A DNA stretch of 64,000 nt from a virus. This document shows positions 49,222 to 57,448 of this stretch, one piece after another (the stretch's first letter is position 1; every line of letters starts with the position of its first letter). The notes under the pieces are model-generated. The model was given only the letters and a program-made list of their open reading frames with translations, was not told where the DNA came from and did no database searches. Both the position numbers and the translations under genes were made by a program. The stretch covers positions 62,001 to 126,000 of IMG/VR virus record IMGVR_UViG_3300020595_003017. One strand, written 5' to 3'.

Positions 49222-49503
49222 TTATTGGAGAGGATCTAACTCTAGTACCTCTCCGTTGGGAGATAAAGTAATGAAGGGCATTTTCTTTATCTCTTTATTA
49301 AGTATCTGGTTGTTGCTAGTTTTTGTTTTCTTTTCTATCCAGACAAGAATTTGAGTTTTTTCCTTAACTTGCCCTACATATGACCATTTTCCCTGTATTT
49401 TTTTCCAAACTTCAGGAAAATCAATAGGTTGACCCGAAAATAGTAAAATACCTGACAACATAACGCTGTTTAACATAAGATAATATTCCTTTAATGAATT
49501 CAT
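49222..49503 (-). CDS. Secreted small protein
   Basis: 93 residues. The hydrophobic N-terminus (YYLMLNSVMLSGILLFSGQ) resembles a signal peptide; the mature part is basic (ILVWIEKKTKTSN) and could be a small strand-rich domain. First gene of the three-gene minus-strand unit. Confidence 0.6.
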   Translation of the reverse strand: MNSLKEYYLMLNSVMLSGILLFSGQPIDFPEVWKKIQGKWSYVGQVKEKTQILVWIEKKTKTSNNQILNKEIKKMPFITLSPNGEVLELDPLQ

Positions 49504-49555
49504 AACAAAGATTTACTGTGGATAATTAGTTCCCTTTCAATCTACTTACTTTATT

Positions 49556-50446
49556 ATGATTAAAAAAACACCTTTTTACGTTAAGTTTCTTATATTTTCG
49601 TTATTTTGCCTATCAAGTTGTGTCAGTGGTTGCACCACGATAAAAATTTCAAACGCAAGTCAGAAAGAAATTTTACCAAGAAATTCTTTTGTACAAATTC
49701 AACAATCTGTTGAGTTAGAGGGTTGTGGAATCGACCAAGAAACAAAAGAGAAAAAATGTCAAAAAGCAATGATGAGATATGTTTCGTCGGGTGCTTATGT
49801 TTTTCACAGCGAAGTAACTCAAGACATTTCTTATGTTTTAACTGCTGGTCACTCTTGTGAAAATAAACTACCCAAAGTCCAGAACATCAGAGGTTTTGAA
49901 ATACGGAATAAAGGGGCATCGTTTAAGGTTGTAGATCTTAACGGGTTTCAACATGATGCTAGGGTTGTAAATATTAATAATCGTTTTGATTTATGTCTAT
50001 TGCAGGTGTCAGATGTTTTAATGAACCCACCTGTTTTATCCCTAGCTGAAAATGAACCAAAAAGAGGAGAAACCGTAACTAATATGGCAGCACCTCATGG
50101 ACTTTTTTGGCCAGGAACAGTTTTAATATTCAAGGGTCAATTTTCTGGATATCATAATAAGGGATACTCTATCTATACAATCCCTACCAAGCCAGGCTCA
50201 AGTGGGTCGCCAGTACTTAATAAGAATAATGAATTAGTTGGCGTTATTTTTGCAGGCTACCCAATGATTGAAAACGTAGGGCTGTCTGCTCCTCTCGTAG
50301 CTATCAAGGTTTTTCTGAAAAAATCAATCGTAATAGGGGAAATGAGACTTTTCGAAAAAGATAACAAACCTAAAGTGAATACACAGATCGATAGGCTTTG
50401 GATTCAAAAAATGAAAACAAAACTTAATGAGGTTTTTGGTAACTAG
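49556..50446 (+). CDS. Trypsin-like serine protease lipoprotein
   Basis: 296 residues. A signal peptide with lipobox L-S-S-C (C22) points to an outer-membrane or periplasmic lipoprotein. The chymotrypsin-fold triad is clear: His99 in LTAGHS, Asp145 in NRFDLCLL and Ser216 in PGSSGSPV. No PDZ domain follows. It is divergent from the minus-strand unit with only 52 bases between them, so a shared control region is likely. Together the four secreted genes (47.5-50.4 kb) look like a cell-surface module rather than virion genes. Confidence 0.88.
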   Translation: MIKKTPFYVKFLIFSLFCLSSCVSGCTTIKISNASQKEILPRNSFVQIQQSVELEGCGIDQETKEKKCQKAMMRYVSSGAYVFHSEVTQDISYVLTAGHSCENKLPKVQNIRGFEIRNKGASFKVVDLNGFQHDARVVNINNRFDLCLLQVSDVLMNPPVLSLAENEPKRGETVTNMAAPHGLFWPGTVLIFKGQFSGYHNKGYSIYTIPTKPGSSGSPVLNKNNELVGVIFAGYPMIENVGLSAPLVAIKVFLKKSIVIGEMRLFEKDNKPKVNTQIDRLWIQKMKTKLNEVFGN

Positions 50447-50472
50447 ATATTTACCAGTGAGGAAATTATCTA

Positions 50473-50961
50473 ATGGCTGGAAAAAATAGACCGTCTAAAC
50501 CTGGAAGTTCTAACGCTGTAACAGTTGGACCTTTATCGCAAGGCAGTGCAAGATTTCCTTTATCAGAATTACCAACTGGTAAGGGATTAGCTCTAACAAC
50601 TTCAGATCAAAACGTTCATAAATTATCACCAGGTGTTCTAGAGGAAGTATACCTTTGGTGTGCAAATTACTCAGCCAGTGAGGTTATTCTAAGCCTTCAT
50701 TTTAATCAAGCTGGTTCAATTTCTGCCGGACCTTCACCTCAGGTAAAAATACCACCCAGGGAAGGCTTGGTTTTAGTGTGGCCAGGGATACCTCATACTT
50801 CTACTCTAGGTGAGGAAGATACCACAGTTCAAAATTTTGTAAGAGCTAAGGCTGCGTCCAATAGTGCCTTAATACTTTATGGATTTGTTGTTCGACATTA
50901 CCCAAGAGATAGGGACAATCTCGGCGCAGCCGGATATAGCTACGGTCCTGTGACAGAATAA
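50473..50961 (+). CDS. Probable virion beta-sandwich protein
   Basis: 162 residues, Ser/Pro/Gly-rich N-terminal arm followed by a beta-sandwich pattern (VYLWCANYSASEVILSLHF, GLVLVWPGI, NSALILYGFVVRHY). Composition and position before other structural-looking genes suggest a neck, tail or head protein. One base separates it from the next gene. Confidence 0.65.
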   Translation: MAGKNRPSKPGSSNAVTVGPLSQGSARFPLSELPTGKGLALTTSDQNVHKLSPGVLEEVYLWCANYSASEVILSLHFNQAGSISAGPSPQVKIPPREGLVLVWPGIPHTSTLGEEDTTVQNFVRAKAASNSALILYGFVVRHYPRDRDNLGAAGYSYGPVTE

Positions 50962-50962
50962 A

Positions 50963-51778
50963 ATGCCAATAATAGCTAGAAGAACACTTGGTCAAATAAA
51001 AACTCAAATGGGTGGAGATACAGATCCACCAAAAGCACCGTCTTTTATTAGTGTAACTCAAACTAATAATGTTACTGATCTGGGTAATGATGAAGACGAT
51101 ACCAGCAATTATTTTCTCTTCAAAACAACCATTGCTACTGGCGCAACAAGTACAACATTTAGTACAGATTCTGAATCTGACGATATCACTTTTACTCCCA
51201 CCAATGGTCGTTTTACCACGACTACTGCGGGTGATTATCGTATAGGCGTTACGCTCTCTCTCCTGGTGAGCGCAACTTCCACATTCACTGTCAAGGTATT
51301 TGTTGACAGTAGTGCTGTATATTCACAAACAGTCACAATTAACTCCGCAGCAGATCCACTACCCGTTACTATAAATTTAATTGAATCCTTGACTGCTGAT
51401 CAATATGTAAGGGTTCAAATTACTCGTAGCTCTGACGAAAATGTATATCCTCGCCTGGGTTCCAGCTTTACCTTGAACAGGCTTGGTCCCTCTAGTGGCG
51501 GTGGTAGCAGCGGTGGCGAAGTTACAATCAGGAATAATGTTGATGGCTATATTCTTAAGGCCACTGGTGAAAATAATGTTATTGAGGGTATGCCTCAATT
51601 TATCTCTTCCTCAACAGGTATAACTTCCAGCGTAGATTTTTATATTTCAGGTTCTAACCCCCCTTCCGCTGGTCCGAACCTATTTATACAGGGAAGCGAC
51701 GCAGATGGAAACGTTTCAAAAATGAAAATAATTGTTGAAAACGGATTCTTGAAGGTAATAGATGATAATCTTGAATAA
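50963..51778 (+). CDS. Probable virion fibre or decoration protein
   Basis: 271 residues. Thr/Ser-rich beta domains (TIATGATSTTFSTDSESDDI, DYRIGVTLSLLVSATSTFTV) resemble C1q/TNF-like or collar-type phage modules. A Gly/Ser linker (GPSSGGGSSGG) leads to a terminal domain with SSSTGITSSVDFYISGSNPP. Similar in style to the fibre-like protein at 45246. Confidence 0.68.
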   Translation: MPIIARRTLGQIKTQMGGDTDPPKAPSFISVTQTNNVTDLGNDEDDTSNYFLFKTTIATGATSTTFSTDSESDDITFTPTNGRFTTTTAGDYRIGVTLSLLVSATSTFTVKVFVDSSAVYSQTVTINSAADPLPVTINLIESLTADQYVRVQITRSSDENVYPRLGSSFTLNRLGPSSGGGSSGGEVTIRNNVDGYILKATGENNVIEGMPQFISSSTGITSSVDFYISGSNPPSAGPNLFIQGSDADGNVSKMKIIVENGFLKVIDDNLE

Positions 51779-51794
51779 TGTGAGGGTTAAGTAA

Positions 51795-52034
51795 ATGTTA
51801 AGAAAAATAACAAAACAGTTCCTATTGAACGAAGCTATAAAAATAGATCCTGCTGCTTCAGTGCAGGCACTGTATGATATCATAAGCAATGTCAGAGTAA
51901 CAAATAAACGAGATACTGGCAGAATTTCCTTGGCAAAAGAGCATCTTCGTGGTATAAAGAGACAGTTAAGATCTCTTAACGAACGTATTGAATCTTTAGA
52001 AGAAGAGTTAAACTTACTCAAAGAGGAAAAATAA
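51795..52034 (+). CDS. Small coiled-coil protein with capsid-targeting-like N-terminus
   Basis: 79 residues. MLRKITKQFLLNEAIKI has F-L-L-N-E|A, which fits the (L/I)-x-E rule. The C-terminal half is a strong coiled coil (LRSLNERIESLEEELNLLKE). It may be a scaffold or internal head protein. It is directly followed by the ligase/NMNAT-like gene without a gap. Confidence 0.7.
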   Translation: MLRKITKQFLLNEAIKIDPAASVQALYDIISNVRVTNKRDTGRISLAKEHLRGIKRQLRSLNERIESLEEELNLLKEEK

Positions 52035-54059
52035 ATGGGTGGTGTTGCAGGTCATATGGACCATCTTTACGATAATCGTAATTTAACTTTTGAAAAAATG
52101 AAAGAGATAATGTTAGCTGGTGCTGATGCAGAGTTATCTACCGAAGAAAAAGTTGATGGTCAAAATCTTTTCCTGTCTTATTCTATTCCCGAAGGTAAAG
52201 CTAAAGGCGCAAGAAACAAAGGGCATTATAGGACAGGTGGTCTTGATGCTAGCGGATTGGCACAAAAATTTGCTGGTAGAGGTGGACTAGAAAAAGCTTT
52301 CACTGGTGGATTTGATGCTTTTGAAAGAGCGGCAGAGTCTTTATCAGATGAAGAGAAAGAGAAAATATTCGGACCTGATGCTAATATTTGGTACAATGCA
52401 GAAATCATGGACCCCGGAACTGATGATCCTAATGACCCCGGTTCAGTAAATGTTATAAAGTATGACAACAAAACATTAAAAATACACAATGTAGGACATT
52501 TTGTATATAACCCAGAATCTGGGGAAACAGAAAAAATACCATCTGGTGCTCTAGAGACACTAGACAATGCTCTTGAAAGAATGCAGAAATCTTTGCGTGG
52601 CCACAATTTTTCATTGGCTAGAGAAGCTTTAATCCAACTTAAGAAACTTGAAGATCAAAAGCCAGTGCAAGAGGCATTTGCAAGGATCAATACAGCACTT
52701 AGTGCCGAGGATCTATCCGACTCGGATACCGTTGGAGACTATATTTTCTCTAGGTTAAAAAATGGTGTTGATACTGACCTAAATGAGAAACTTAAAGAAG
52801 AGCTTGTCAAATACCTGATGGGCTTGCCGGATAATATAGGTAAGCGTGCATTAAAGAAAGGTCTTAGCAAAGAGGATCAACAAGATATTGATAATATCGT
52901 GAGATCTAAGAGCATGATTCTCCGAGAGGCTATATTGCCTATTGAGATAGCAGTTCATGATTATACAGTAGAAATTCTAAAAGGACTTAAGAGTGTTTTT
53001 ATTGCCGACACAGACAGAGAAATTACTCGACTAAGAAATGAATTAGCCAAAGCTGTTAAGGAAATAACAGAAAGAGGCCCAGAGGATCCAGCTACTATGG
53101 AGGTGATGCAATTTCACTTAAATAAAATAAAAGATTTCTCTCAAATAACCACACCTGTTGAAGCTGTTGTTTTTGACTATGACGGACACACTTATAAATT
53201 TGCTGGTAATTTTGCTCCCCTTAATCAAATTCTAGGAATGTTTAGATACCCTAAGGGTGCTAAAAAAGTAACTACTGAAAATATATCCTTTAACACTGAA
53301 GTTATTACAGAAGATGAAGGTAAAAAAGTTGCACTGTTGCCTGGTGGCTTTAAACCGCCCCATGCTGGTCATTATAGGCTAGCCAAAGAATTATCCTCCC
53401 TTCCCGATATTGATGAAGTTCTTGTCATCATTGGTAAAAATCCTCGTTTTTCTGAGATAGAACCAAAGATCACAGTTACAGCAGAACAATCTAAAAATCT
53501 CTGGGATCTTTATACCAAAGATGATGAAAACATTAAAGTAAGAATTCAACAAGGAAGCACTCCTGTGGCTGATGTCTATGATTTAATAGCAGATAAAAAT
53601 TCATTCTCTAGCGGAGACACAGTTGTTCTAGGAAAAAGCGATAAAGATGAAGGCGACAAGAGATATTCTCGTGCTCAGTCTTGGGCTGAAAGACATAATC
53701 CTGGTGTCTCCGTAGAGGAAATGGTGATGCCAGTCTACGGAGGAGAAGGAATGGGCGGCACTTCCTTAAGAAATATGATAGCATCGGGAGATAAAAGAAA
53801 GTTGTTGTCCAAACTCCCTGAACATCTAAATGATGCTGAGAAAGATCAAGTTTACGACCTGTTGTTTTATACTAACGAAAAATTAGATTCTTTAATTGAT
53901 ACTACAATTGATGAAATGTCAACCATGGCTGCCGGGGCTGTTGAAATCGGTGTTGGACCTTTTGGTGCCGGTGGTAAGACAAATTCTTACAATCCGTATT
54001 CTAAGAAAAAGAACAAAAAACCAAAAGTCAAAAGAGCAAAACGTCAAAGGCGGAGATAA
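52035..54059 (+). CDS. Fusion of ligase-like (KxDG) and NMNAT-like nucleotidyltransferase domains
   Basis: 674 residues. N-terminal part: EEKVDGQNLFLSY holds K39-V-D-G, the AMP-accepting motif of DNA/RNA ligases; GARNKG, WYNAEIMDP and LKIHNVGHF follow in ligase order. Similar open frames (GHMDHLYDNRNLTF start) are known to me from T4-like marine phages. C-terminal part: LLPGGFKPPHAGHYRLAKEL (HxGH near residue 445) and GTSLRNMI near 575 are the two signatures of adenylyl/cytidylyltransferases such as NMNAT. A helical linker joins the halves. The tail is Lys/Arg-rich. One idea is combined nucleic-acid repair and NAD recycling. Confidence 0.8.
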   Translation: MGGVAGHMDHLYDNRNLTFEKMKEIMLAGADAELSTEEKVDGQNLFLSYSIPEGKAKGARNKGHYRTGGLDASGLAQKFAGRGGLEKAFTGGFDAFERAAESLSDEEKEKIFGPDANIWYNAEIMDPGTDDPNDPGSVNVIKYDNKTLKIHNVGHFVYNPESGETEKIPSGALETLDNALERMQKSLRGHNFSLAREALIQLKKLEDQKPVQEAFARINTALSAEDLSDSDTVGDYIFSRLKNGVDTDLNEKLKEELVKYLMGLPDNIGKRALKKGLSKEDQQDIDNIVRSKSMILREAILPIEIAVHDYTVEILKGLKSVFIADTDREITRLRNELAKAVKEITERGPEDPATMEVMQFHLNKIKDFSQITTPVEAVVFDYDGHTYKFAGNFAPLNQILGMFRYPKGAKKVTTENISFNTEVITEDEGKKVALLPGGFKPPHAGHYRLAKELSSLPDIDEVLVIIGKNPRFSEIEPKITVTAEQSKNLWDLYTKDDENIKVRIQQGSTPVADVYDLIADKNSFSSGDTVVLGKSDKDEGDKRYSRAQSWAERHNPGVSVEEMVMPVYGGEGMGGTSLRNMIASGDKRKLLSKLPEHLNDAEKDQVYDLLFYTNEKLDSLIDTTIDEMSTMAAGAVEIGVGPFGAGGKTNSYNPYSKKKNKKPKVKRAKRQRRR

Positions 54060-54069
54060 TTATAATACT

Positions 54070-54873
54070 ATGACTACTATTAATCGCAATGAGCTTATTG
54101 CAGAACAACTTATAAGAGAACATATTCACAAAAGAATAAAAAACAAACTCAATGAGCAGCAGGTTTTTGAAAATAAGCTTCGAGGATTTGTTCGAAAACT
54201 AATAGAAGCTGAAACAGGTACCGAGGAAGCCAGCAGTAATACTGGCATTAACGTTCTTGCCGACTTGTTAGAAAAAATTATCCCAACAATTGAGGGCGAC
54301 TATAAAATGTTGACAACCTCTGAAGAACAGAGGGAATCTTTTCGTAACCATATGGTTCATGCCATTAAGAATAGTCTAAGGCCAATTGAGGCTGCAACAG
54401 ATGCTGAAAAAGCTGCTGACCTACCAGAAAACTTTGTAGTTAATGCAAGTAATTTAGCAGAAGAGCTTAAAATTGATCTTGATCCAGATAACAGTGATGA
54501 AAGTGTGTCTGGAGAATTTATTGACATCGATTCAGGAGAATCTAAAGATTCCGATGACTTTGTAGAGTTACAAGATCAAAACGAAACCGGTCGTAACTTT
54601 GCTGCTACAACTTTTACGAAAGTTGAAAAACAGATTGTTGACGCATATGACATGTTGGCAGATGAAGAAGATCAGCAAATATTTTATGACTATCTTCTTA
54701 CCAACATTTTATTATATTTCGATAAGTTCGAAGATGAGCTTCAGGCAGAACTTCCAGATATAACAACACCAGAATATGAAAAAGAAAAAGATGAAGAAGA
54801 AGTAGATAATTCAAAAACTTCAGATGATGCAGAAGAACAACCATCAGATGATTTGGATGATTTGTTGTCTTAA
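54070..54873 (+). CDS. Acidic protein with capsid-targeting-like N-terminus
   Basis: 267 residues. The first 50 residues are amphipathic and contain several (L/I)-x-E sites (NELIAEQLIRE, FVRKLIEAE). The rest is highly acidic with a disordered Glu/Asp tail (DDAEEQPSDDLDDLL). Acidic helical head proteins of this type often are scaffolds or internal core proteins. ATG at 54070. Confidence 0.7.
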   Translation: MTTINRNELIAEQLIREHIHKRIKNKLNEQQVFENKLRGFVRKLIEAETGTEEASSNTGINVLADLLEKIIPTIEGDYKMLTTSEEQRESFRNHMVHAIKNSLRPIEAATDAEKAADLPENFVVNASNLAEELKIDLDPDNSDESVSGEFIDIDSGESKDSDDFVELQDQNETGRNFAATTFTKVEKQIVDAYDMLADEEDQQIFYDYLLTNILLYFDKFEDELQAELPDITTPEYEKEKDEEEVDNSKTSDDAEEQPSDDLDDLLS

Positions 54874-54904
54874 AGCTTAACACTTTTTTCTCAGCCGGTA
54901 TAAT

Positions 54905-54936
54905 AGCTTGCAAGCTTTAAACAGCCTTTAAACAGC
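54905..54936. repeat. Palindrome and direct repeat before the tmRNA
   Basis: AGCTTGCAAGCT (54905-54916) is a perfect 12-bp palindrome. TTTAAACAGC follows twice (54916-54925 and 54927-54936), 11 bp apart, one helical turn. Several more AGCTT/CAGC copies lie up to 55000. Possibly a protein-binding site; the gap 54874-55062 contains no gene other than the tmRNA promoter. Confidence 0.6.
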
Positions 54937-55022
54937 TATTGTTAGCTTTTCTTTATTTTTACTGCTTTATTCCAACTTATTACAGCTTAAGCTTTGCTAG
55001 CATATAGAAAAGAATAATTAAC

Positions 55023-55051
55023 TTGACAAGTTGTTTGTTGTGGTGTATAAC
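55023..55051 (+). promoter_or_regulatory. tmRNA promoter
   Basis: Perfect TTGACA (55023-55028), 17-bp spacer, TATAAC (55046-55051). The tmRNA starts 12 bases after the -10 box. Confidence 0.85.
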
Positions 55052-55062
55052 TATTATATTAT

Positions 55063-55385
55063 GGGGGTAAACGGTATCGACTGATGGGAAAGTAGAAAAG
55101 GTGCAAGGGTGAGGGAAGCGTGGCTCACTAAAAACGCTTATCTTTTAATCGCAAACGACGATTTTCAACTAGCACAAGCAGCTTAATAACCTGACTTGAC
55201 TTGAGGCGCTGGCAGCCAAGAAACAGAAAGCCATACTGTGTCCTTTTAGTGATTTTGATTGTTTTGTCCGTAATAAAACAATCTAGTCAAGTGGTCTGTC
55301 CGACGAAAAAAACAGTTCTAACCTTGTGAATGACCTCTCTACGGAACTAGACAAGACGGGAGTTCGATTCTCCCTACCTCCACCA
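55063..55385 (+). ncRNA. ssrA: tmRNA (trans-translation RNA)
   Basis: The 5' end GGGGGTA pairs with the 3' end TACCTCC, followed by A and encoded CCA. The T-arm-like GGGAG-TTCGATT-CTCCC precedes it, as in a tRNA-Ala-like half. The tag frame begins near 55152 with GCA and reads ANDDFQLAQAA, then two stops TAA-TAA. tmRNA rescues stalled ribosomes and adds this tag for proteolysis, usually by ClpXP; the phage also codes for a ClpP. A UUCG terminator follows directly. Phage tmRNAs are known but rare. Confidence 0.95.
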
Positions 55386-55406
55386 GCCGCCTTCGGGCGG
55401 CTTTTT
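55386..55406 (+). terminator. Rho-independent terminator of the tmRNA
   Basis: Stem GCCGCC / GGCGGC with the stable TTCG tetraloop, then TTTTT. It starts directly after the encoded CCA. Confidence 0.95.
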
Positions 55407-55461
55407 GTTTGTTTGGTTTGTTTGTAGACTACTTAATTTGAACCTAACAGAAGGGTAAATT

Positions 55462-56769
55462 TTGAAAAAAACTTTAATTTTAGACACCAATGTCTTTTTA
55501 ACAGAGGCAAACTCACTTTATAGTTTCGGGAAAGATGATATTGCTATTCCAACCGTAATTCTAGACGAAATTGACCGGCACAAACACAGACAAGACACGG
55601 CCGGTCTTAATGCACGAGCTATGAATAGAATTTTAGATAAGCTAAGGTCAAAGGGTAGTTTATTTATGGGAGTTCCACTAGGTCGTGGCAAAGGTCAAGT
55701 TTTTGCTGCACAATACGATCCAAGGTATATGCCCTCAGGTATGGAGGCGAATGATTCAGATAATAAAATTATAGCAATTGCAGTAAGGCTAAAGATAGAG
55801 GGCAGAGACATAGCAGTTATTTCTCGTGATCTTAACATGAGAGTAAAGTGTGATTCATTTGGTATTGAATGTCACGACTACCAGCCCCAACAAGCCGTTA
55901 AATCAGTTGATAAATTATTTGACGGGTCAGAAATTATAGAAGTAGAAGATAAACTAATCGATGAGTTTTATGCTGACAAAGAAGTTTTTGTCCCAGAAAC
56001 TAAGAAGGTTCTTTATCCTAATCAATTTATAATATTAACCTCCGATAAGAGTGATAAGAAAACAGCTTTATGTAGGTACGTCAATAATGATTCACCATTA
56101 CGTCGTGTCTATTCTTATCAAGATATATGGGGGTTGTCTGCTAATAATAAAGAGCAAAAGTTTGCAATGGATCTATTATTTGACAACAATGTACAAATAG
56201 TTTCACTCACAGGACAAGCCGGCACCGGAAAGACTTTGATCGCCGCAGCTTGTGGGTTGGAACAAGTTTTACACAGCACCAAGGCTAGCGGAGGGTATGA
56301 CAAATTAATTATCACCAGGCCTGTACAACCCATGGGTAGAGATATCGGCTTTTTACCGGGCACGTTAGAGGAAAAGATGATGCCATGGATTGCACCCTTG
56401 AGGGATAACTTAGAATATCTATTTGGGGATAAAACAGCACTTGACATGCAAATGGAACAAGGTATAATAGAGATAGAGGCCATGACATATATCCGTGGAC
56501 GCTCTATATCTAATGCTTTTATGATTGTAGACGAGGCTCAGAACTTAACAGCACACGAATTAAAGACTATAATAACAAGAGTAGGGCATGGGACTAAACT
56601 AGTGTTAACCGGAGACATTCAACAAATTGACAACTCTTATGTTGATGCTGTTTCTAATGGTTTAACTCATGCTGTTGAGAAATTTAAGAACTACAATATA
56701 GCAGGACACATTTCACTAAAGAAAGGGGAAAGGTCTAAGCTAGCCACATTAGCAGCCGAAATTTTATGA
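55462..56769 (+). CDS. phoH: PIN-PhoH fusion ATPase (PhoH2 type)
   Basis: 435 residues. The N-terminal PIN nuclease domain has ILDTNVFL, an acidic DEIDRHK and SDNKIIAIA with conserved Asp residues. The C-terminal PhoH helicase-like ATPase has Walker A GQAGTGKT near residue 251, RPVQPMGRDIGFLPG and Walker B MIVDEAQN. PhoH2 proteins are RNA helicase/ribonucleases; phoH genes are widespread in marine phages. The start is TTG 55462. ATGA overlap with the next gene. Confidence 0.95.
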   Translation: MKKTLILDTNVFLTEANSLYSFGKDDIAIPTVILDEIDRHKHRQDTAGLNARAMNRILDKLRSKGSLFMGVPLGRGKGQVFAAQYDPRYMPSGMEANDSDNKIIAIAVRLKIEGRDIAVISRDLNMRVKCDSFGIECHDYQPQQAVKSVDKLFDGSEIIEVEDKLIDEFYADKEVFVPETKKVLYPNQFIILTSDKSDKKTALCRYVNNDSPLRRVYSYQDIWGLSANNKEQKFAMDLLFDNNVQIVSLTGQAGTGKTLIAAACGLEQVLHSTKASGGYDKLIITRPVQPMGRDIGFLPGTLEEKMMPWIAPLRDNLEYLFGDKTALDMQMEQGIIEIEAMTYIRGRSISNAFMIVDEAQNLTAHELKTIITRVGHGTKLVLTGDIQQIDNSYVDAVSNGLTHAVEKFKNYNIAGHISLKKGERSKLATLAAEIL

Positions 56770-57434
56770 GAGAATATATTCTAGAGAAAGTTAATAGTAA
56801 TCCAAAGTTCCTTAACTTAAACGGTGTAGAGATTGAAGTAAATGACGAATTGCCAGAGGGTTTTGATATTAGGAAAATCCTCAGCACTATTGAGAAAAGA
56901 ATACCATCCCACTTTTTTACTAATTTGAATAAGATTAGAATTGAAAATGACGAAGAATTTAGAAAGCGGGGTATCAATGCTTTATACAGAGACAATGAAT
57001 TTATTATCTCCCCAAAGCAGAAAAATGCTAATGATTTAATTGATGATATCGTTCACGAATTTGCTCACCATGTAGAAACATTATTTACAGAGGATATTTA
57101 TTCAGACGAAAGAATTAAGAATGAGTTTTTGAAAAAAAGGCAAGAAATGAAATTTGAAATTCAATCGGAAGGATACTGGGTTGAAGATTATGATTTTGAT
57201 GAGCTTAAATTTGATGAAAAATTCGATACCTTCTTGTATAGTAGATTAGGACGTAATATGTTACGAATGATTACGACTGGGCTTTTTATTAGACCATATG
57301 GATCAGTTTCTTTGAGAGAATATTTTGCAACTGGTTTTGAAGCTTACTATTTAGGTAAACAAAATAGTTTAGAAAAAATAAGCCCAATGTTATTTGATAA
57401 AATTGATGAACTAAACACCAAGAACCGTTATTAA
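56766..57434 (+). CDS. Zinc metallopeptidase-like protein (HExxH)
   Basis: 222 residues. IVHEFAHHVE gives H97-E98-x-x-H101, and a later REYFATGFEAYYLG supplies a candidate third ligand (Glu). IISPKQKNANDLIDD precedes it, as in small metallopeptidases of phages and toxins (anthrax lethal-factor-like or WLM-like). Substrate unknown. Confidence 0.75.
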   Translation: MREYILEKVNSNPKFLNLNGVEIEVNDELPEGFDIRKILSTIEKRIPSHFFTNLNKIRIENDEEFRKRGINALYRDNEFIISPKQKNANDLIDDIVHEFAHHVETLFTEDIYSDERIKNEFLKKRQEMKFEIQSEGYWVEDYDFDELKFDEKFDTFLYSRLGRNMLRMITTGLFIRPYGSVSLREYFATGFEAYYLGKQNSLEKISPMLFDKIDELNTKNRY

Positions 57435-57448
57435 GAGAAAGTCTAAAA

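Noticed and set aside
49517-49525. A perfect DnaA-box word (TTATCCACA on the minus strand) between divergent genes.
   Set aside because: A single copy without AT-rich repeats or skew evidence is expected by chance in a genome of this size.
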